Shown: positions 7,056 through 13,400 of the stretch, in pieces
How the letters are laid out: each line of letters begins with the position of its first letter
Position numbering within the stretch: position 1 is the stretch's first letter
NCBI GenBank assembly: GCA_904502115.1
Contig: CAJGDW010000013.1
Span: forward strand, 1-22,135
DNA length: 22,135 bases
Direction of reading: 5' to 3'
DNA from: Paludibacteraceae bacterium
GTDB taxonomy: Bacteria > Bacteroidota > Bacteroidia > Bacteroidales > Paludibacteraceae
Notes under the pieces: model-generated
Seen by the model: only the letters and a program-made list of their open reading frames with translations
Told to the model about the DNA's origin: nothing
The model's database searches: none
Program-made: the position numbers and the translations under genes

Positions 7056-7217
7056 TTAGTCGCAGTTAAATTCGTCTAATATTAACGGTCCTATCTCGAC
7101 GGTTGCTTTAGGTCGTGTATTTTTTTTGTTGAAATAAACCACGAAATACAACACTGTGGCTATCGCAATAGAAACGATGCAAATAACCACAGCAGCTTTT
7201 GTTTTATTAGAATGCAT
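7056..7217 (-). CDS. Small single-span membrane protein (53 aa)
   Basis: The protein starts MHSNKTKAAVVICIV, has one membrane segment (about 8-30), and ends in a basic stretch (NKKNTRPK) and an acidic tail. Its start overlaps the end of the annexin-like gene by 11 bp. The N terminus resembles that of the 42-aa protein at 11081-11209 (NSTKTAVIIGI), suggesting related membrane proteins. A structural part of a virion membrane is likely. It fills the gap between the lysozyme and annexin-like genes. Confidence 0.65.
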   Translation of the reverse strand: MHSNKTKAAVVICIVSIAIATVLYFVVYFNKKNTRPKATVEIGPLILDEFNCD

Positions 7218-7632
7218 AATTGATGTTTTTAGACGCTAAAATCTCGTTGATATGCTGAATATCAGATGATGATAAATCATCGTATAACCATTCTTTAAGC
7301 GTCTCACCGTCCTTTACACCAAAAGTCTTAATTAACTGCAACAAATCAGAGCGTGAATTGATAGTTTTGAAAGCATCGTAAATAGAATCTTCATCTGTTC
7401 CCATGCCATTCATGGCAGTGTGAAGTTTGCTTGCCAATGTGTTGAATTGCGACTGGGTAAGAGAAACCTTGTTTGTGTCAATTTCTGCATTTACTTCGTC
7501 CACCAATTTACCATTCTGAACACTAGATTTAATACTATTTTTAAGGCCTAGAATACCCCAAATAGCAACTGCACATACCAGTAATACTATTACTACTGTT
7601 ATGATTACTTTGGTAGTTAAAAATTTTTTCAT
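7207..7632 (-). CDS. Membrane-anchored protein with annexin-like repeat
   Basis: With the ATG at 7632 the protein has 141 residues: a membrane segment (about 9-30), a linker, then an all-helical domain at about 57-133. GMGTDED at 76-82 is the hallmark of annexin repeats (MxGxGTDE), and Asp118 lies 38 residues after the GMGT, where annexins place the acidic calcium ligand. The helix pattern (LASKLHTAMNG, SIYDAFKTI, SDLLQLIKTF, LKEWLYDDLSS) follows one repeat. Eukaryotic annexins bind acidic lipid through calcium with four repeats; one is present here. An in-frame ATG at 7689 would add 19 residues but overlaps the preceding gene far more than the ATGA overlap at 7629-7632. A virion-membrane role is inferred. 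Confidence 0.7.
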   Translation of the reverse strand: MKKFLTTKVIITVVIVLLVCAVAIWGILGLKNSIKSSVQNGKLVDEVNAEIDTNKVSLTQSQFNTLASKLHTAMNGMGTDEDSIYDAFKTINSRSDLLQLIKTFGVKDGETLKEWLYDDLSSSDIQHINEILASKNINYAF

Positions 7633-7784
7633 AATTGTTTCTTTTTTAAAATATAAAATACTAAAATTGGAATTACCAATGCCACGCACAAATACGTTGC
7701 GGAAAGTGCTGTAAGGTTAATATCAAAACCAATATTGCCGATATTACCTAGTATTGTTTTATTGTTATCATTCGTATTGCTCAT
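7629..7784 (-). CDS. Small single-span membrane protein (51 aa)
   Basis: The frame starts MSNTNDNNKTILGNIGNIGF, has one membrane segment (about 26-46), and ends YILKKKQL. Its stop overlaps the start of the annexin-like gene (ATGA), and it begins 3 bp after the preceding gene. The Asn-rich N terminus and basic C terminus suggest one orientation in the membrane. No family is recognised; it is one of several such proteins in the late operon. Confidence 0.65.
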   Translation of the reverse strand: MSNTNDNNKTILGNIGNIGFDINLTALSATYLCVALVIPILVFYILKKKQL

Positions 7785-7787
7785 AAA

Positions 7788-8117
7788 CTATTCTCCTATA
7801 TTACAAAGAATCATGAATAACAAAAATGCGATTAGCGCAAGCCACCAGTTGGTGGCAGAGTTGGTCCTGCTGATTACGGCGACTGATTGACAACCTGGCG
7901 TAGGCGCGACCAATTCAGGCACCACGGGCGTAGCATCAGTGGAAGATATGTATTCGGCAACCTTATCTGCCACTTTCTCTGTTGCTTCAATGGCTGTTTG
8001 TGCACCACCATACATACGATTGCGTTCCCTCTCAACTACTTCGGCAGCCAATGTCATCTCAAATGAACCTTGCTCATTTTCCGAATTTTGAATGTATAAA
8101 TCCAATAAATGTTCCAT
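7788..8117 (-). CDS. C-terminally anchored membrane protein (109 aa)
   Basis: The protein has an acidic, helical N-terminal region (LAAEVVERERNRM), a Pro/Val-rich linker (about 63-75) and a C-terminal membrane segment (about 89-106, WWLALIAFLLFMILC). There is no signal peptide. It lies between the 320-aa helical protein and the 51-aa protein in the late operon. It is probably a membrane-associated virion component; no family is recognised. Confidence 0.65.
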   Translation of the reverse strand: MEHLLDLYIQNSENEQGSFEMTLAAEVVERERNRMYGGAQTAIEATEKVADKVAEYISSTDATPVVPELVAPTPGCQSVAVISRTNSATNWWLALIAFLLFMILCNIGE

Positions 8118-8128
8118 GTCTTAGATGT

Positions 8129-9091
8129 TTAGTTAGTTACACGGCCATATTCGTCAATTCTTAAACCCAACTTGTAGTTAGTTTGTCGACGCGATATAAT
8201 TGCTCCAGCAAGAATTTTAAGGTCACCGCCATATAAAATTGAAGTATTGATATCTTTCAACTCATCTAGCAATCCCCTATTCTCATTTAAAGCCATTGCA
8301 TAACAATTCTCAAACCAAACATAAAAGTCTCTTTCGTTGTAATAGTAAACTTCTTTAAAAGCCGTCTCTAATTCTCCCTTGGCCACTGCACGGACTTTCA
8401 ATTTATCTGCTACTAGAGAAGCTTTTGTAAGAATATGATTTTTGCGAGAGTTCCACTCGTCTCTCATTTGTTTTTTCTTGTTTGTTAGAGCTTCGCGTAC
8501 TTTTACTGCAGTAGTGCATGATGCTGGTGCTTTTTCTCCGGTAAAATTGGTGTACTCTTGTTGAGCCTTGGCAAGTTCGTTAGCAATAGCAGCGTAAATA
8601 CCATACGAATTAAGGGTGCTATCTGCATCCTTACCAGTAGCAGCTTTATATGCAACTCTTGCACTCTCTAGTTCTTTAGCAATACGTTGTTTTTCAGTTT
8701 CAATCAAGCGCAAAATTTCTTCGCTGTTCATGGTAGAAGCATCTTCCAATTTATCTTCACCCGAAATTTCTGCAAGCATGTCTAAATATTTGCTACGAGC
8801 ATCGTATTCGTCAATCTTTTGTTGGATCATTGCTTTGGTCCAACTATTCTTTGCAGCCTCACCATATCGGTCGCTATATTCTTGGCGTAGCAGGTTGTAC
8901 TCTTCATCTTCGTCACTCATCTGCACGGCGCTTAACGACTCGGTGGCACTACGCGACAACGTGCTCGCAACACCTTCTTTGATAGTTTCCTCTGCGGTCT
9001 TCTTCTCCGTCTTTTTACGAAAGAATAAGAAATAGGCGATAATTGCTGCTACTAACAACAGAAGAATCATTTTTTTATTTTTATCCAACAT
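8129..9091 (-). CDS. Membrane-anchored helical / coiled-coil protein
   Basis: The preferred start at 9091 (MLDKNKKMILLLLVAA) gives 320 residues; an in-frame ATG at 9118 would add nine. A membrane segment (about 8-24) and a Lys-rich patch precede about 290 residues of charged, mostly helical sequence with coiled-coil character (for example RLIETEKQRIAKELESARVA). It is the longest of the late membrane proteins and starts inside the preceding gene. Such a rod could span from membrane to capsid shell or take part in DNA delivery. Function is unknown. Confidence 0.65.
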   Translation of the reverse strand: MLDKNKKMILLLLVAAIIAYFLFFRKKTEKKTAEETIKEGVASTLSRSATESLSAVQMSDEDEEYNLLRQEYSDRYGEAAKNSWTKAMIQQKIDEYDARSKYLDMLAEISGEDKLEDASTMNSEEILRLIETEKQRIAKELESARVAYKAATGKDADSTLNSYGIYAAIANELAKAQQEYTNFTGEKAPASCTTAVKVREALTNKKKQMRDEWNSRKNHILTKASLVADKLKVRAVAKGELETAFKEVYYYNERDFYVWFENCYAMALNENRGLLDELKDINTSILYGGDLKILAGAIISRRQTNYKLGLRIDEYGRVTN

Positions 9092-9537
9092 AATAATCCA
9101 ATTATTAAAATGATACAAAGTATATAATAACGACTGTGGTTGTTACCAGTTGCATTGGCATACATGGGTAGTTGTAAAAGACGTGCAGCTTCTGTGGAGC
9201 CATCTTTAGCTGCTACCCTTAATGCCATAACTTGTGCATTGTGCACGCGCTCCTGGTTACCCTTGCTAATTGTTTTTACGCTATCAATATGATTACGCAG
9301 CGAATATGGCTTTTTGAGTGCCATTTTATTGAGTGCGTAATTATCTGCTTCTACTTCATTGTAAGTTTTCAGATCTCTATGGCCTCGTTCGTGGTTCAAA
9401 ACAAATTCTTGTTGTTCTGGTGTAAGAAATGGCCATAGTGCACCATTTATTTCAATGGTACCAGTAGGTATATGACAACGAGCTGGGTTGCCAGGTGAAT
9501 GCCTAAAGCGTGGTAAAACAACTATCTTTTCCGTCAT
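9067..9537 (-). CDS. Membrane-anchored zinc metallopeptidase (M48/M56-like)
   Basis: The 156-residue protein contains NHERGHRD (His49, Glu50, His53) followed by NEVEADNYAL, where Glu61 in the ExxAD motif is the expected third ligand. This arrangement is that of M48-type gluzincins. A single C-terminal membrane segment (about 137-153) anchors it. The catalytic part is minimal compared with cellular M48 enzymes. It overlaps both neighbours slightly in an operon of membrane proteins, so it could process virion proteins or act during entry. It is unrelated in sequence to the HEYGH protein at 2608-3639. Confidence 0.75.
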   Translation of the reverse strand: MTEKIVVLPRFRHSPGNPARCHIPTGTIEINGALWPFLTPEQQEFVLNHERGHRDLKTYNEVEADNYALNKMALKKPYSLRNHIDSVKTISKGNQERVHNAQVMALRVAAKDGSTEAARLLQLPMYANATGNNHSRYYILCIILIIGLLCWIKIKK

Positions 9538-9770
9538 TTTCTCTTTACGAATACCCCATATAGCACAATACCAATCAATACAACGGCTACAACACCTCCC
9601 ACAATGATCATTGTGCGATTGGTGTCGCTATCGTCTACCTTACTTGTTGTATTGGCTTCAATTTGGGCAATATCTGTTTTGCCACCAACAACCGTGCTAG
9701 CGATACCACTAGCCGCTGAAAATGCGCCTTCTAAAATGCCTGATAGTGCATTCCATCCTGTTTCTGTCAT
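9534..9770 (-). CDS. C-terminally anchored membrane protein (78 aa)
   Basis: An Ala/Gly/Ser-rich N-terminal half (ILEGAFSAASGIASTVVGG) is followed by a polar linker and one membrane segment (about 53-73) ending VKRK. It overlaps the metallopeptidase start by 4 bp (ATGA). The small amphipathic N terminus and anchor recall small capsid-associated membrane proteins of tailless phages. No family is recognised. Confidence 0.65.
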   Translation of the reverse strand: MTETGWNALSGILEGAFSAASGIASTVVGGKTDIAQIEANTTSKVDDSDTNRTMIIVGGVVAVVLIGIVLYGVFVKRK

Positions 9771-9773
9771 AGC

Positions 9774-10262
9774 CTAAAATCTTTTACGAAAAATGAATAC
9801 TGCGGCAATAATGATTACTGCCAAAATACCTAACACAATCCAAAGTGTACGCTTTGAAGAAGCTGCTTCTTGTGCAGCTAATTGGCGTTCATAATCAGCT
9901 TGTTGCAAAACCAATGCATCTTCATTGCCACCTGCAAGGAAGCTACCAGCACCAGCTAAAGTAGAACCAATTAGTCCAAGGTAGTTGAAGTTGGTAGATT
10001 CTCCATCAGCGTTAGCGGTACCACCAAAATGTTGTGGATTTTCGGCAATCAGTTTCTCTGCGTCACTATACAAGAAGCGCATACACTTTTCCCAAATTGC
10101 ATGGTTCGTCTCCATTAGGTTCGCCATATCGTTGAGTGTGATTTTCTCTTCGTCACACAATGGCACTCCAGCCTGTTGGAAATATAATCTTACTGCATTC
10201 TCGTTAGCTTTTACACGAGTCTGCAATGCAATCAAAACCTTTTTGTTATCCAGTTGTTTCAT
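9774..10262 (-). CDS. C-terminally anchored membrane protein (162 aa)
   Basis: A helical soluble domain (about 1-90, with Cys35 and Cys60) is followed by an Ala/Gly-rich stretch, a helix (YERQLAAQEAASSKR) and a C-terminal membrane segment (about 138-157, ending FRKRF). It is the first gene after the capsid candidate, behind the hairpin at 10287-10323, so its mRNA level depends on readthrough. Its topology matches the 78-aa protein that follows. No named family is recognised. Confidence 0.65.
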   Translation of the reverse strand: MKQLDNKKVLIALQTRVKANENAVRLYFQQAGVPLCDEEKITLNDMANLMETNHAIWEKCMRFLYSDAEKLIAENPQHFGGTANADGESTNFNYLGLIGSTLAGAGSFLAGGNEDALVLQQADYERQLAAQEAASSKRTLWIVLGILAVIIIAAVFIFRKRF

Positions 10263-10280
10263 GATAATAGTGTAGTTAAA

Positions 10281-10323
10281 AATTAAGGGTACCGCCGATG
10301 CCTATAGACGGCGGGCGATACCC
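10281..10323 (-). terminator. Terminator behind the capsid candidate
   Basis: On the - strand the order is GGGTA, a 4-base bulge, CCGCCG, an 11-base loop, CGGCGG, TACCC, then TTAATTTTT. This is a strong GC-rich hairpin with a U-rich tail placed directly after the 231-aa gene. It would give a short abundant capsid mRNA with leaky readthrough to the membrane-protein genes. Confidence 0.75.
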
Positions 10324-10348
10324 ATTTAATTTGATTTACGAGCGAATC

Positions 10349-11044
10349 TTACGCTTTGTTTTTTGAACGAACGTAAGCTACTGCCATGGTGTCTTTGGCT
10401 TCGTCGAATTTCTTATTCAAAGCGTTGGCAGTGTCCAATGCGGCACCAAAAACCAACGACAAGTTCAAAGAACGACCTGGGCGAATACCTAACACGATGG
10501 TTGACTTGTCAGATAGAACACACTTGTTCAATTCCAAATCAACTACTTTTGGGTTGTTGGTATCAGCAGATTGCGCTTTGCTTGGAACGTATTGTTTTTC
10601 GGTTTTTGAACCAAATACATCTTCAACAATGTATTTCATAGGTTCATCCAATTGCTCCTCGCTGTCAACTTTGAATTTGGCACTCAAAAGGCGAATTGGA
10701 TTCTTTTCTACATACGCCACCAACATATCTACGCTGTTTGGGGTACCGGATACCTGCAAATCGGCGTCAATAGTGCCTTCCTTCAACGATTGATAACCTT
10801 CCAAAATACCACTCAACAATTTGTTGAATTGAACTTTGATGGTTTTAGTCGTTGAGTTGTTCACGAATTTGATGTCAAAATCTTTGCCAGAATCTTTTTC
10901 GTCAACAAAATGAGTAGCTTCTCCGAAATCGACCATTGGGTCTCCAAGACCAATGTAGGTACTACCTTCTGCTTTTGCGGCGAGTGCACGGTTGATTGTT
11001 TTGTCGTCAATAATCATTGACCCTACTTTTTTAAAGTTTGTCAT
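10349..11044 (-). CDS. Candidate major capsid protein
   Basis: The 231-residue soluble protein is rich in beta strands alternating with turns: DFDIKFVNNSTTKTIKVQF near 54-72, then RLLSAKFKVDSEE, and later VVDLELNKC, STIVLGIRPG and SLNLSLVFG. There is no membrane segment or catalytic motif. The gene has its own upstream regulatory region and is followed at once by a strong terminator, as expected for the most abundant late product. Its order (ATPase, small membrane proteins, this gene, more membrane proteins) fits tailless phages with jelly-roll capsids. At 231 residues it is shorter than PM2 P2 (269) or FLiP coat protein (about 300), so a compact double jelly-roll or a single-fold protein are both possible. 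No similarity search was done. Confidence 0.55.
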   Translation of the reverse strand: MTNFKKVGSMIIDDKTINRALAAKAEGSTYIGLGDPMVDFGEATHFVDEKDSGKDFDIKFVNNSTTKTIKVQFNKLLSGILEGYQSLKEGTIDADLQVSGTPNSVDMLVAYVEKNPIRLLSAKFKVDSEEQLDEPMKYIVEDVFGSKTEKQYVPSKAQSADTNNPKVVDLELNKCVLSDKSTIVLGIRPGRSLNLSLVFGAALDTANALNKKFDEAKDTMAVAYVRSKNKA

Positions 11045-11080
11045 GTTACAATAAATTTAAAGGTTTATTTTTTTTGTTTG

Positions 11081-11209
11081 TTATGCGGCGGGAGCTTCTT
11101 CGGTGGGAGTGGTTTTAGAAGCAAATTTGTCGCGGTTGGCGTAGATTAGTGCTCCAACGCCTACAAGGATTATAATTCCGATAATTACGGCGGTTTTAGT
11201 AGAGTTCAT
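11081..11209 (-). CDS. Small single-span membrane protein (42 aa)
   Basis: The frame starts MNSTKTAVIIGIIILVGVGA, continues LIYANRDKF, and ends with a Thr/Pro/Glu/Ala tail. One membrane segment spans about 7-23. It is the first gene behind the promoter box at 11243-11250 and is co-transcribed with the capsid candidate 36 bp downstream. The small size and expected high expression suggest a major virion-membrane protein. Its N terminus resembles the 53-aa protein at 7056-7217. Confidence 0.7.
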   Translation of the reverse strand: MNSTKTAVIIGIIILVGVGALIYANRDKFASKTTPTEEAPAA

Positions 11210-11242
11210 GTTGTTTAAAATTTAGTTTGTTATTTATGCTTG

Positions 11243-11250
11243 CAAACTTA
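11243..11250 (-). promoter_or_regulatory. Promoter -7 box of the capsid transcription unit
   Basis: On the - strand TAAGTTTG fits TAnnTTTG and lies 33 bases upstream of the ATG at 11209. No convincing -33 TTTG is found 19-20 bases further up (GGAA instead). The promoter may therefore need an activator, possibly acting at the phased repeats at 11281-11340. Confidence 0.55.
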
Positions 11251-11280
11251 AAACACCCACAAAACACACTTTCCGCTTTT

Positions 11281-11340
11281 GGTCATTTTGGGCAACATTT
11301 GGCAACATTTGGCCATTTTTGGCAACATTTGGCCAAAAAA
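11281..11340. repeat. Six consecutive 10-bp GG-phased units
   Basis: Six consecutive 10-base units each start with GG: GGTCATTTTG, GGCAACATTT twice, GGCCATTTTT, GGCAACATTT, GGCCAAAAAA. GGCAACATTT occurs exactly three times (11291, 11301, 11321). A period of about one helical turn puts all units on one DNA face. It lies about 30-90 bp upstream of the -7 box of the capsid unit. The last unit also supplies the U-tract of the neighbouring terminator. Confidence 0.75.
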
Positions 11341-11366
11341 AATCCCAACACATTGCTGTGCTGGGA
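11333..11366 (-). terminator. Terminator of the YoeB-type toxin-antitoxin operon
   Basis: On the - strand TCCCAGCAC (from 11358-11366) and GTGTTGGGA (from 11343-11351) form a 9-bp stem with one mismatch and a 6-base loop, followed by TTTTTTTT. It lies 18 bp beyond the toxin stop and insulates the capsid promoter from toxin transcription. Confidence 0.85.
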
Positions 11367-11384
11367 TGCTGTGTAACTGTATTA

Positions 11385-11651
11385 TTATTTATCTAAATAA
11401 TGTCCTTTCAGAGAATATATCTGTATGTACTCAGATGTTACTCCATATATGATTCTATTTTTATCATCAATTCGCCTGGACCATAAACCCGAAAGATTTC
11501 CTTTTAAAGCTTCTGGTTTTCCGATACCTTTAAAAGGAGTTTTTTGAATGTCAGAAATCAATGCCGTTATCTTATTTTTAATAGCAGGGCTCGCATTCTT
11601 TTTCCAAAATTCTAAATCATTTAAGGCTTGTTTAGAATATTCTACTTCCAT
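11385..11651 (-). CDS. yoeB: YoeB/Txe-family mRNA-interferase toxin
   Basis: This 88-residue RelE-superfamily toxin cleaves mRNA on the ribosome. The conserved core KTPFKGIGKPEALKGNLSG, then LWSRRI and KNRIIYGV, is typical of YoeB. The catalytic triad of E. coli YoeB (Glu46, Arg65, His83) maps to Glu47, Arg66 and His84, all present, and the length is normal. It overlaps the antitoxin gene by 10 bp. The pair has its own promoter, operator palindrome and terminator, so it can be expressed from the silent prophage. It probably stabilises the element or limits other phages. Confidence 0.92.
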   Translation of the reverse strand: MEVEYSKQALNDLEFWKKNASPAIKNKITALISDIQKTPFKGIGKPEALKGNLSGLWSRRIDDKNRIIYGVTSEYIQIYSLKGHYLDK

Positions 11652-11848
11652 AAATCCTCTGTTTTGATAACTTTGCTTTGCTTGCTTGCAAATTCTTTTT
11701 TAGATTGATTGATTTTCTCAATCATTTTTTTGTTATACTTAGGTTCGTCCTCCTTGATTATTTTAATACCCTTAATTGATGAAATATGCTCTATAAGTGA
11801 TTTAATTATAGAATTTCTTGCATCATATTCTAACGTTATTGTAGCCAT
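11642..11848 (-). CDS. Antitoxin of the YoeB-type pair
   Basis: With the ATG at 11848 (MATITLEYDARNSIIK) the protein has 68 residues; an in-frame Met two codons upstream is less likely. The N-terminal beta strand and helix (about 1-27) resemble the short DUF2683-type antitoxins common in Bacteroidota, and the Lys/Glu-rich C terminus would wrap the toxin. It precedes and overlaps the toxin by 10 bp. It probably represses its own promoter at the palindrome 11864-11875. Confidence 0.85.
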   Translation of the reverse strand: MATITLEYDARNSIIKSLIEHISSIKGIKIIKEDEPKYNKKMIEKINQSKKEFASKQSKVIKTEDLWK

Positions 11849-11863
11849 AATCATGTATATTTA

Positions 11864-11907
11864 AGTGTTTACACTGCAAATATACGCAAAATTTAAATAC
11901 GGTCAAG
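11864..11907 (-). promoter_or_regulatory. Promoter and operator of the YoeB-type operon
   Basis: On the - strand CTTG (11904-11907) and TATATTTG (11877-11884) are 19 bases apart. The palindrome AGTGTTTACACT (11864-11875) covers the expected start of transcription, a suitable autorepression site. The -33 box overlaps the stop codon of the upstream HTH gene. Confidence 0.7.
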
Positions 11908-12079
11908 TATCTTGCTCTACTACCAGGTATTCGTATATAGCGGTAACCTGCTTAGGGGTAAAGTAACGCTGATAGCGTGTTATGCCTAAACGGGTAGAGA
12001 TAGGATGCAGCCACTTGTTAAGTGTTTTTACTGTACATCCTAATTCATTGGCTATTTCTTGTCTGGTTTTAGTACACAT
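11903..12079 (-). CDS. Small helix-turn-helix protein (58 aa)
   Basis: The frame starts MCTKTRQEIANELGCTVKTL and continues NKWLHPIS, a clear helix-turn-helix in which TRQEIANELGC and VKTLNKWL are the two helices. A C-terminal part (FTPKQVTAIYEYLV) follows, as in MerR-like or DUF4248-type small regulators of Bacteroidota. It begins 8 bp after the ATPase stop in the first late transcript. It may regulate the downstream capsid unit, for example via the phased repeats; that link is speculative. Confidence 0.7.
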   Translation of the reverse strand: MCTKTRQEIANELGCTVKTLNKWLHPISTRLGITRYQRYFTPKQVTAIYEYLVVEQDT

Positions 12080-12087
12080 GTTATTCG

Positions 12088-12633
12088 CTACACCTTAATA
12101 TGCCTGTACACGTGTAAATCTAATTTTGATTGTTCGTTTACATATTGTTGGCAGCGCGCCATAAACTCGTAGTTTACAATACAGTTTTTACGCATTTTAA
12201 TGTTATCGCACGTTTTAAACAATATGTAATCACTTGCAAACGTAAAGAATACAGGCGGTACTTGCGTAAACCCATGGCCTACGGCAAACACATCTACACT
12301 ACGCTGGCGGCGTCGAATAAGCAGATCTCTTACTCGTGGGTCTGTGTTGTTCTGAAAGTAGCTACGGCAATCGTCAAACACCAATATTCCTTTTTTATAG
12401 AATTTAATGGCATCCAGCGTTTTTTCGGGATTGTAGATATGCCGGCACATACCTGCAAACTCAAAATCCTTTTTGGTGGTAAGCTCGTTAACAGGCAAAT
12501 CGGTCCATTCTATATCGTCTGGAGTAACAATAAGTGCCCGCTGTCCACTTTCGGCCAGTATCTTGCGAAGCATGGTAGTTTTGCCTGTTCCGTTAGTTCC
12601 TAATAGTATAACCAATTTAGCTGGGCGTTCCAT
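12088..12633 (-). CDS. P-loop ATPase, probable genome-packaging ATPase
   Basis: The 181-residue protein has Walker A GTNGTGKT (12-19) and Walker B GILVFDDC (82-89). An Arg-rich segment (about 100-111, RVRDLLIRRRQR) follows, then VDVFAVGHGFTQVPP with a polar sensor-like end to a strand. There is no membrane segment. A minimal ATPase of this size next to capsid and membrane-protein genes matches the HerA/FtsK-like packaging ATPases of tailless phages (PRD1 P9, PM2 P9, about 230 aa). Zot-type ATPases of filamentous phages share the fold but are larger with a membrane anchor. It starts inside the preceding gene (17-bp overlap). Function is inferred from fold and context. Confidence 0.7.
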   Translation of the reverse strand: MERPAKLVILLGTNGTGKTTMLRKILAESGQRALIVTPDDIEWTDLPVNELTTKKDFEFAGMCRHIYNPEKTLDAIKFYKKGILVFDDCRSYFQNNTDPRVRDLLIRRRQRSVDVFAVGHGFTQVPPVFFTFASDYILFKTCDNIKMRKNCIVNYEFMARCQQYVNEQSKLDLHVYRHIKV

Positions 12634-13141
12634 CTGCTTCTACTAGTGTAGTTGGTTTTTCTGTTTTTTTGCGTTCTGCTCTTAGCTGGTGCAATGTCAT
12701 AGCCTTACCAGCGTAAATGGTAATCAAAACAATCACAAGCCCCCATGTAGGTGACACATGGGCATTGTTGTGTTTAAGTACAGTTGCCAAACTGGTAACT
12801 ACCTGTGCACGCTCGTCTGCAGTCATGCGGAACGGCGAGGCGTCGCCACCGTTAAACATACCCATTACACCCGAAATCATCGAGTCGGCTCCAATGGTAA
12901 GGCCTTTGCTTATTTCGCGTGCTTGGGCCATGCTCATTACATTACCAACAGGCACTCCATCTTCTCCAGGTTCCATTGTGGTAAAACCATCGTCTTCGTC
13001 TTCACCAAAATATGGATCGTCTTCTACTTCTTCAGTAATACCCATATCTTGTTTAGGCTTAGTAAACTCATCGTTAAACGCCGTTAGGTCGCCGTCGCTA
13101 AAGGTATATTCGCTATCGTTAATATCATCGTTTAGAGCCAT
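12617..13141 (-). CDS. Acidic protein with one membrane segment
   Basis: The likely start at 13141 (MALNDDINDSEYTF) gives 174 residues; an in-frame ATG at 13150 is the alternative. The N-terminal half is very acidic (EEVEDDPYFGEDEDDG), the middle contains Met/Gly-rich helices, and a membrane segment lies at about 130-148 with a basic tail. It overlaps the ATPase gene by 17 bp, suggesting coupled translation. It could anchor the packaging ATPase to the virion membrane at a unique vertex, as small membrane proteins do in PRD1. That is inference. Confidence 0.6.
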   Translation of the reverse strand: MALNDDINDSEYTFSDGDLTAFNDEFTKPKQDMGITEEVEDDPYFGEDEDDGFTTMEPGEDGVPVGNVMSMAQAREISKGLTIGADSMISGVMGMFNGGDASPFRMTADERAQVVTSLATVLKHNNAHVSPTWGLVIVLITIYAGKAMTLHQLRAERKKTEKPTTLVEADGTPS

Positions 13142-13400
13142 ACGCGTCAATTATTTGGGTTAAAAAATCAGTAACTTTTACTTTCTCGCCGTTGCTTACT
13201 AACTTGTCGTCTTTGTCGTAAATACATGGTATTACATAAGCATCGCCAGTTTTACTCGCAATAATGGTATACGCAGCGTATTCGCCCGCTTCGCGCTTGC
13301 AAGGCATACTGTTTAGTTGCTCTGCAATAAACGTATTTACTTGGCCAAGGTATTTCTTTGCCTGTGGCATAAAGGTTTTTAATAGTGATTCAAACATCAT
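13125..13400 (-). CDS. Late-operon protein of unknown function (91 aa)
   Basis: The soluble protein has an amphipathic N-terminal helix (ESLLKTFMPQAKKYLGQVNT), then a small beta-containing part (AAYTIIASKTGDAYVIPCIY) and a C-terminal helix. The first two codons are both ATG, so either may start it. It overlaps the RHH-like gene before it by 4 bp and the acidic membrane protein after it. No family is recognised. Confidence 0.55.
   Translation of the reverse strand: MMFESLLKTFMPQAKKYLGQVNTFIAEQLNSMPCKREAGEYAAYTIIASKTGDAYVIPCIYDKDDKLVSNGEKVKVTDFLTQIIDAYGSKR

Noticed and set aside
10386..10793. Open + strand frames opposite the capsid candidate
   Set aside because: Low-complexity antisense translation with no start signal; the - strand gene has promoter and terminator.
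12088..12633. Filamentous (inovirus-like) element with a Zot-type ATPase
   Set aside because: The ATPase lacks a membrane segment and the usual Zot length. There is no rolling-circle replication gene, and holin, lysozyme and spanin candidates imply lysis, which filamentous phages do not perform.
12717..13163. Open + strand frame of 148 codons opposite the acidic membrane protein
   Set aside because: A Ser/Pro-rich antisense shadow; the - strand frame has tight operon spacing on both sides.
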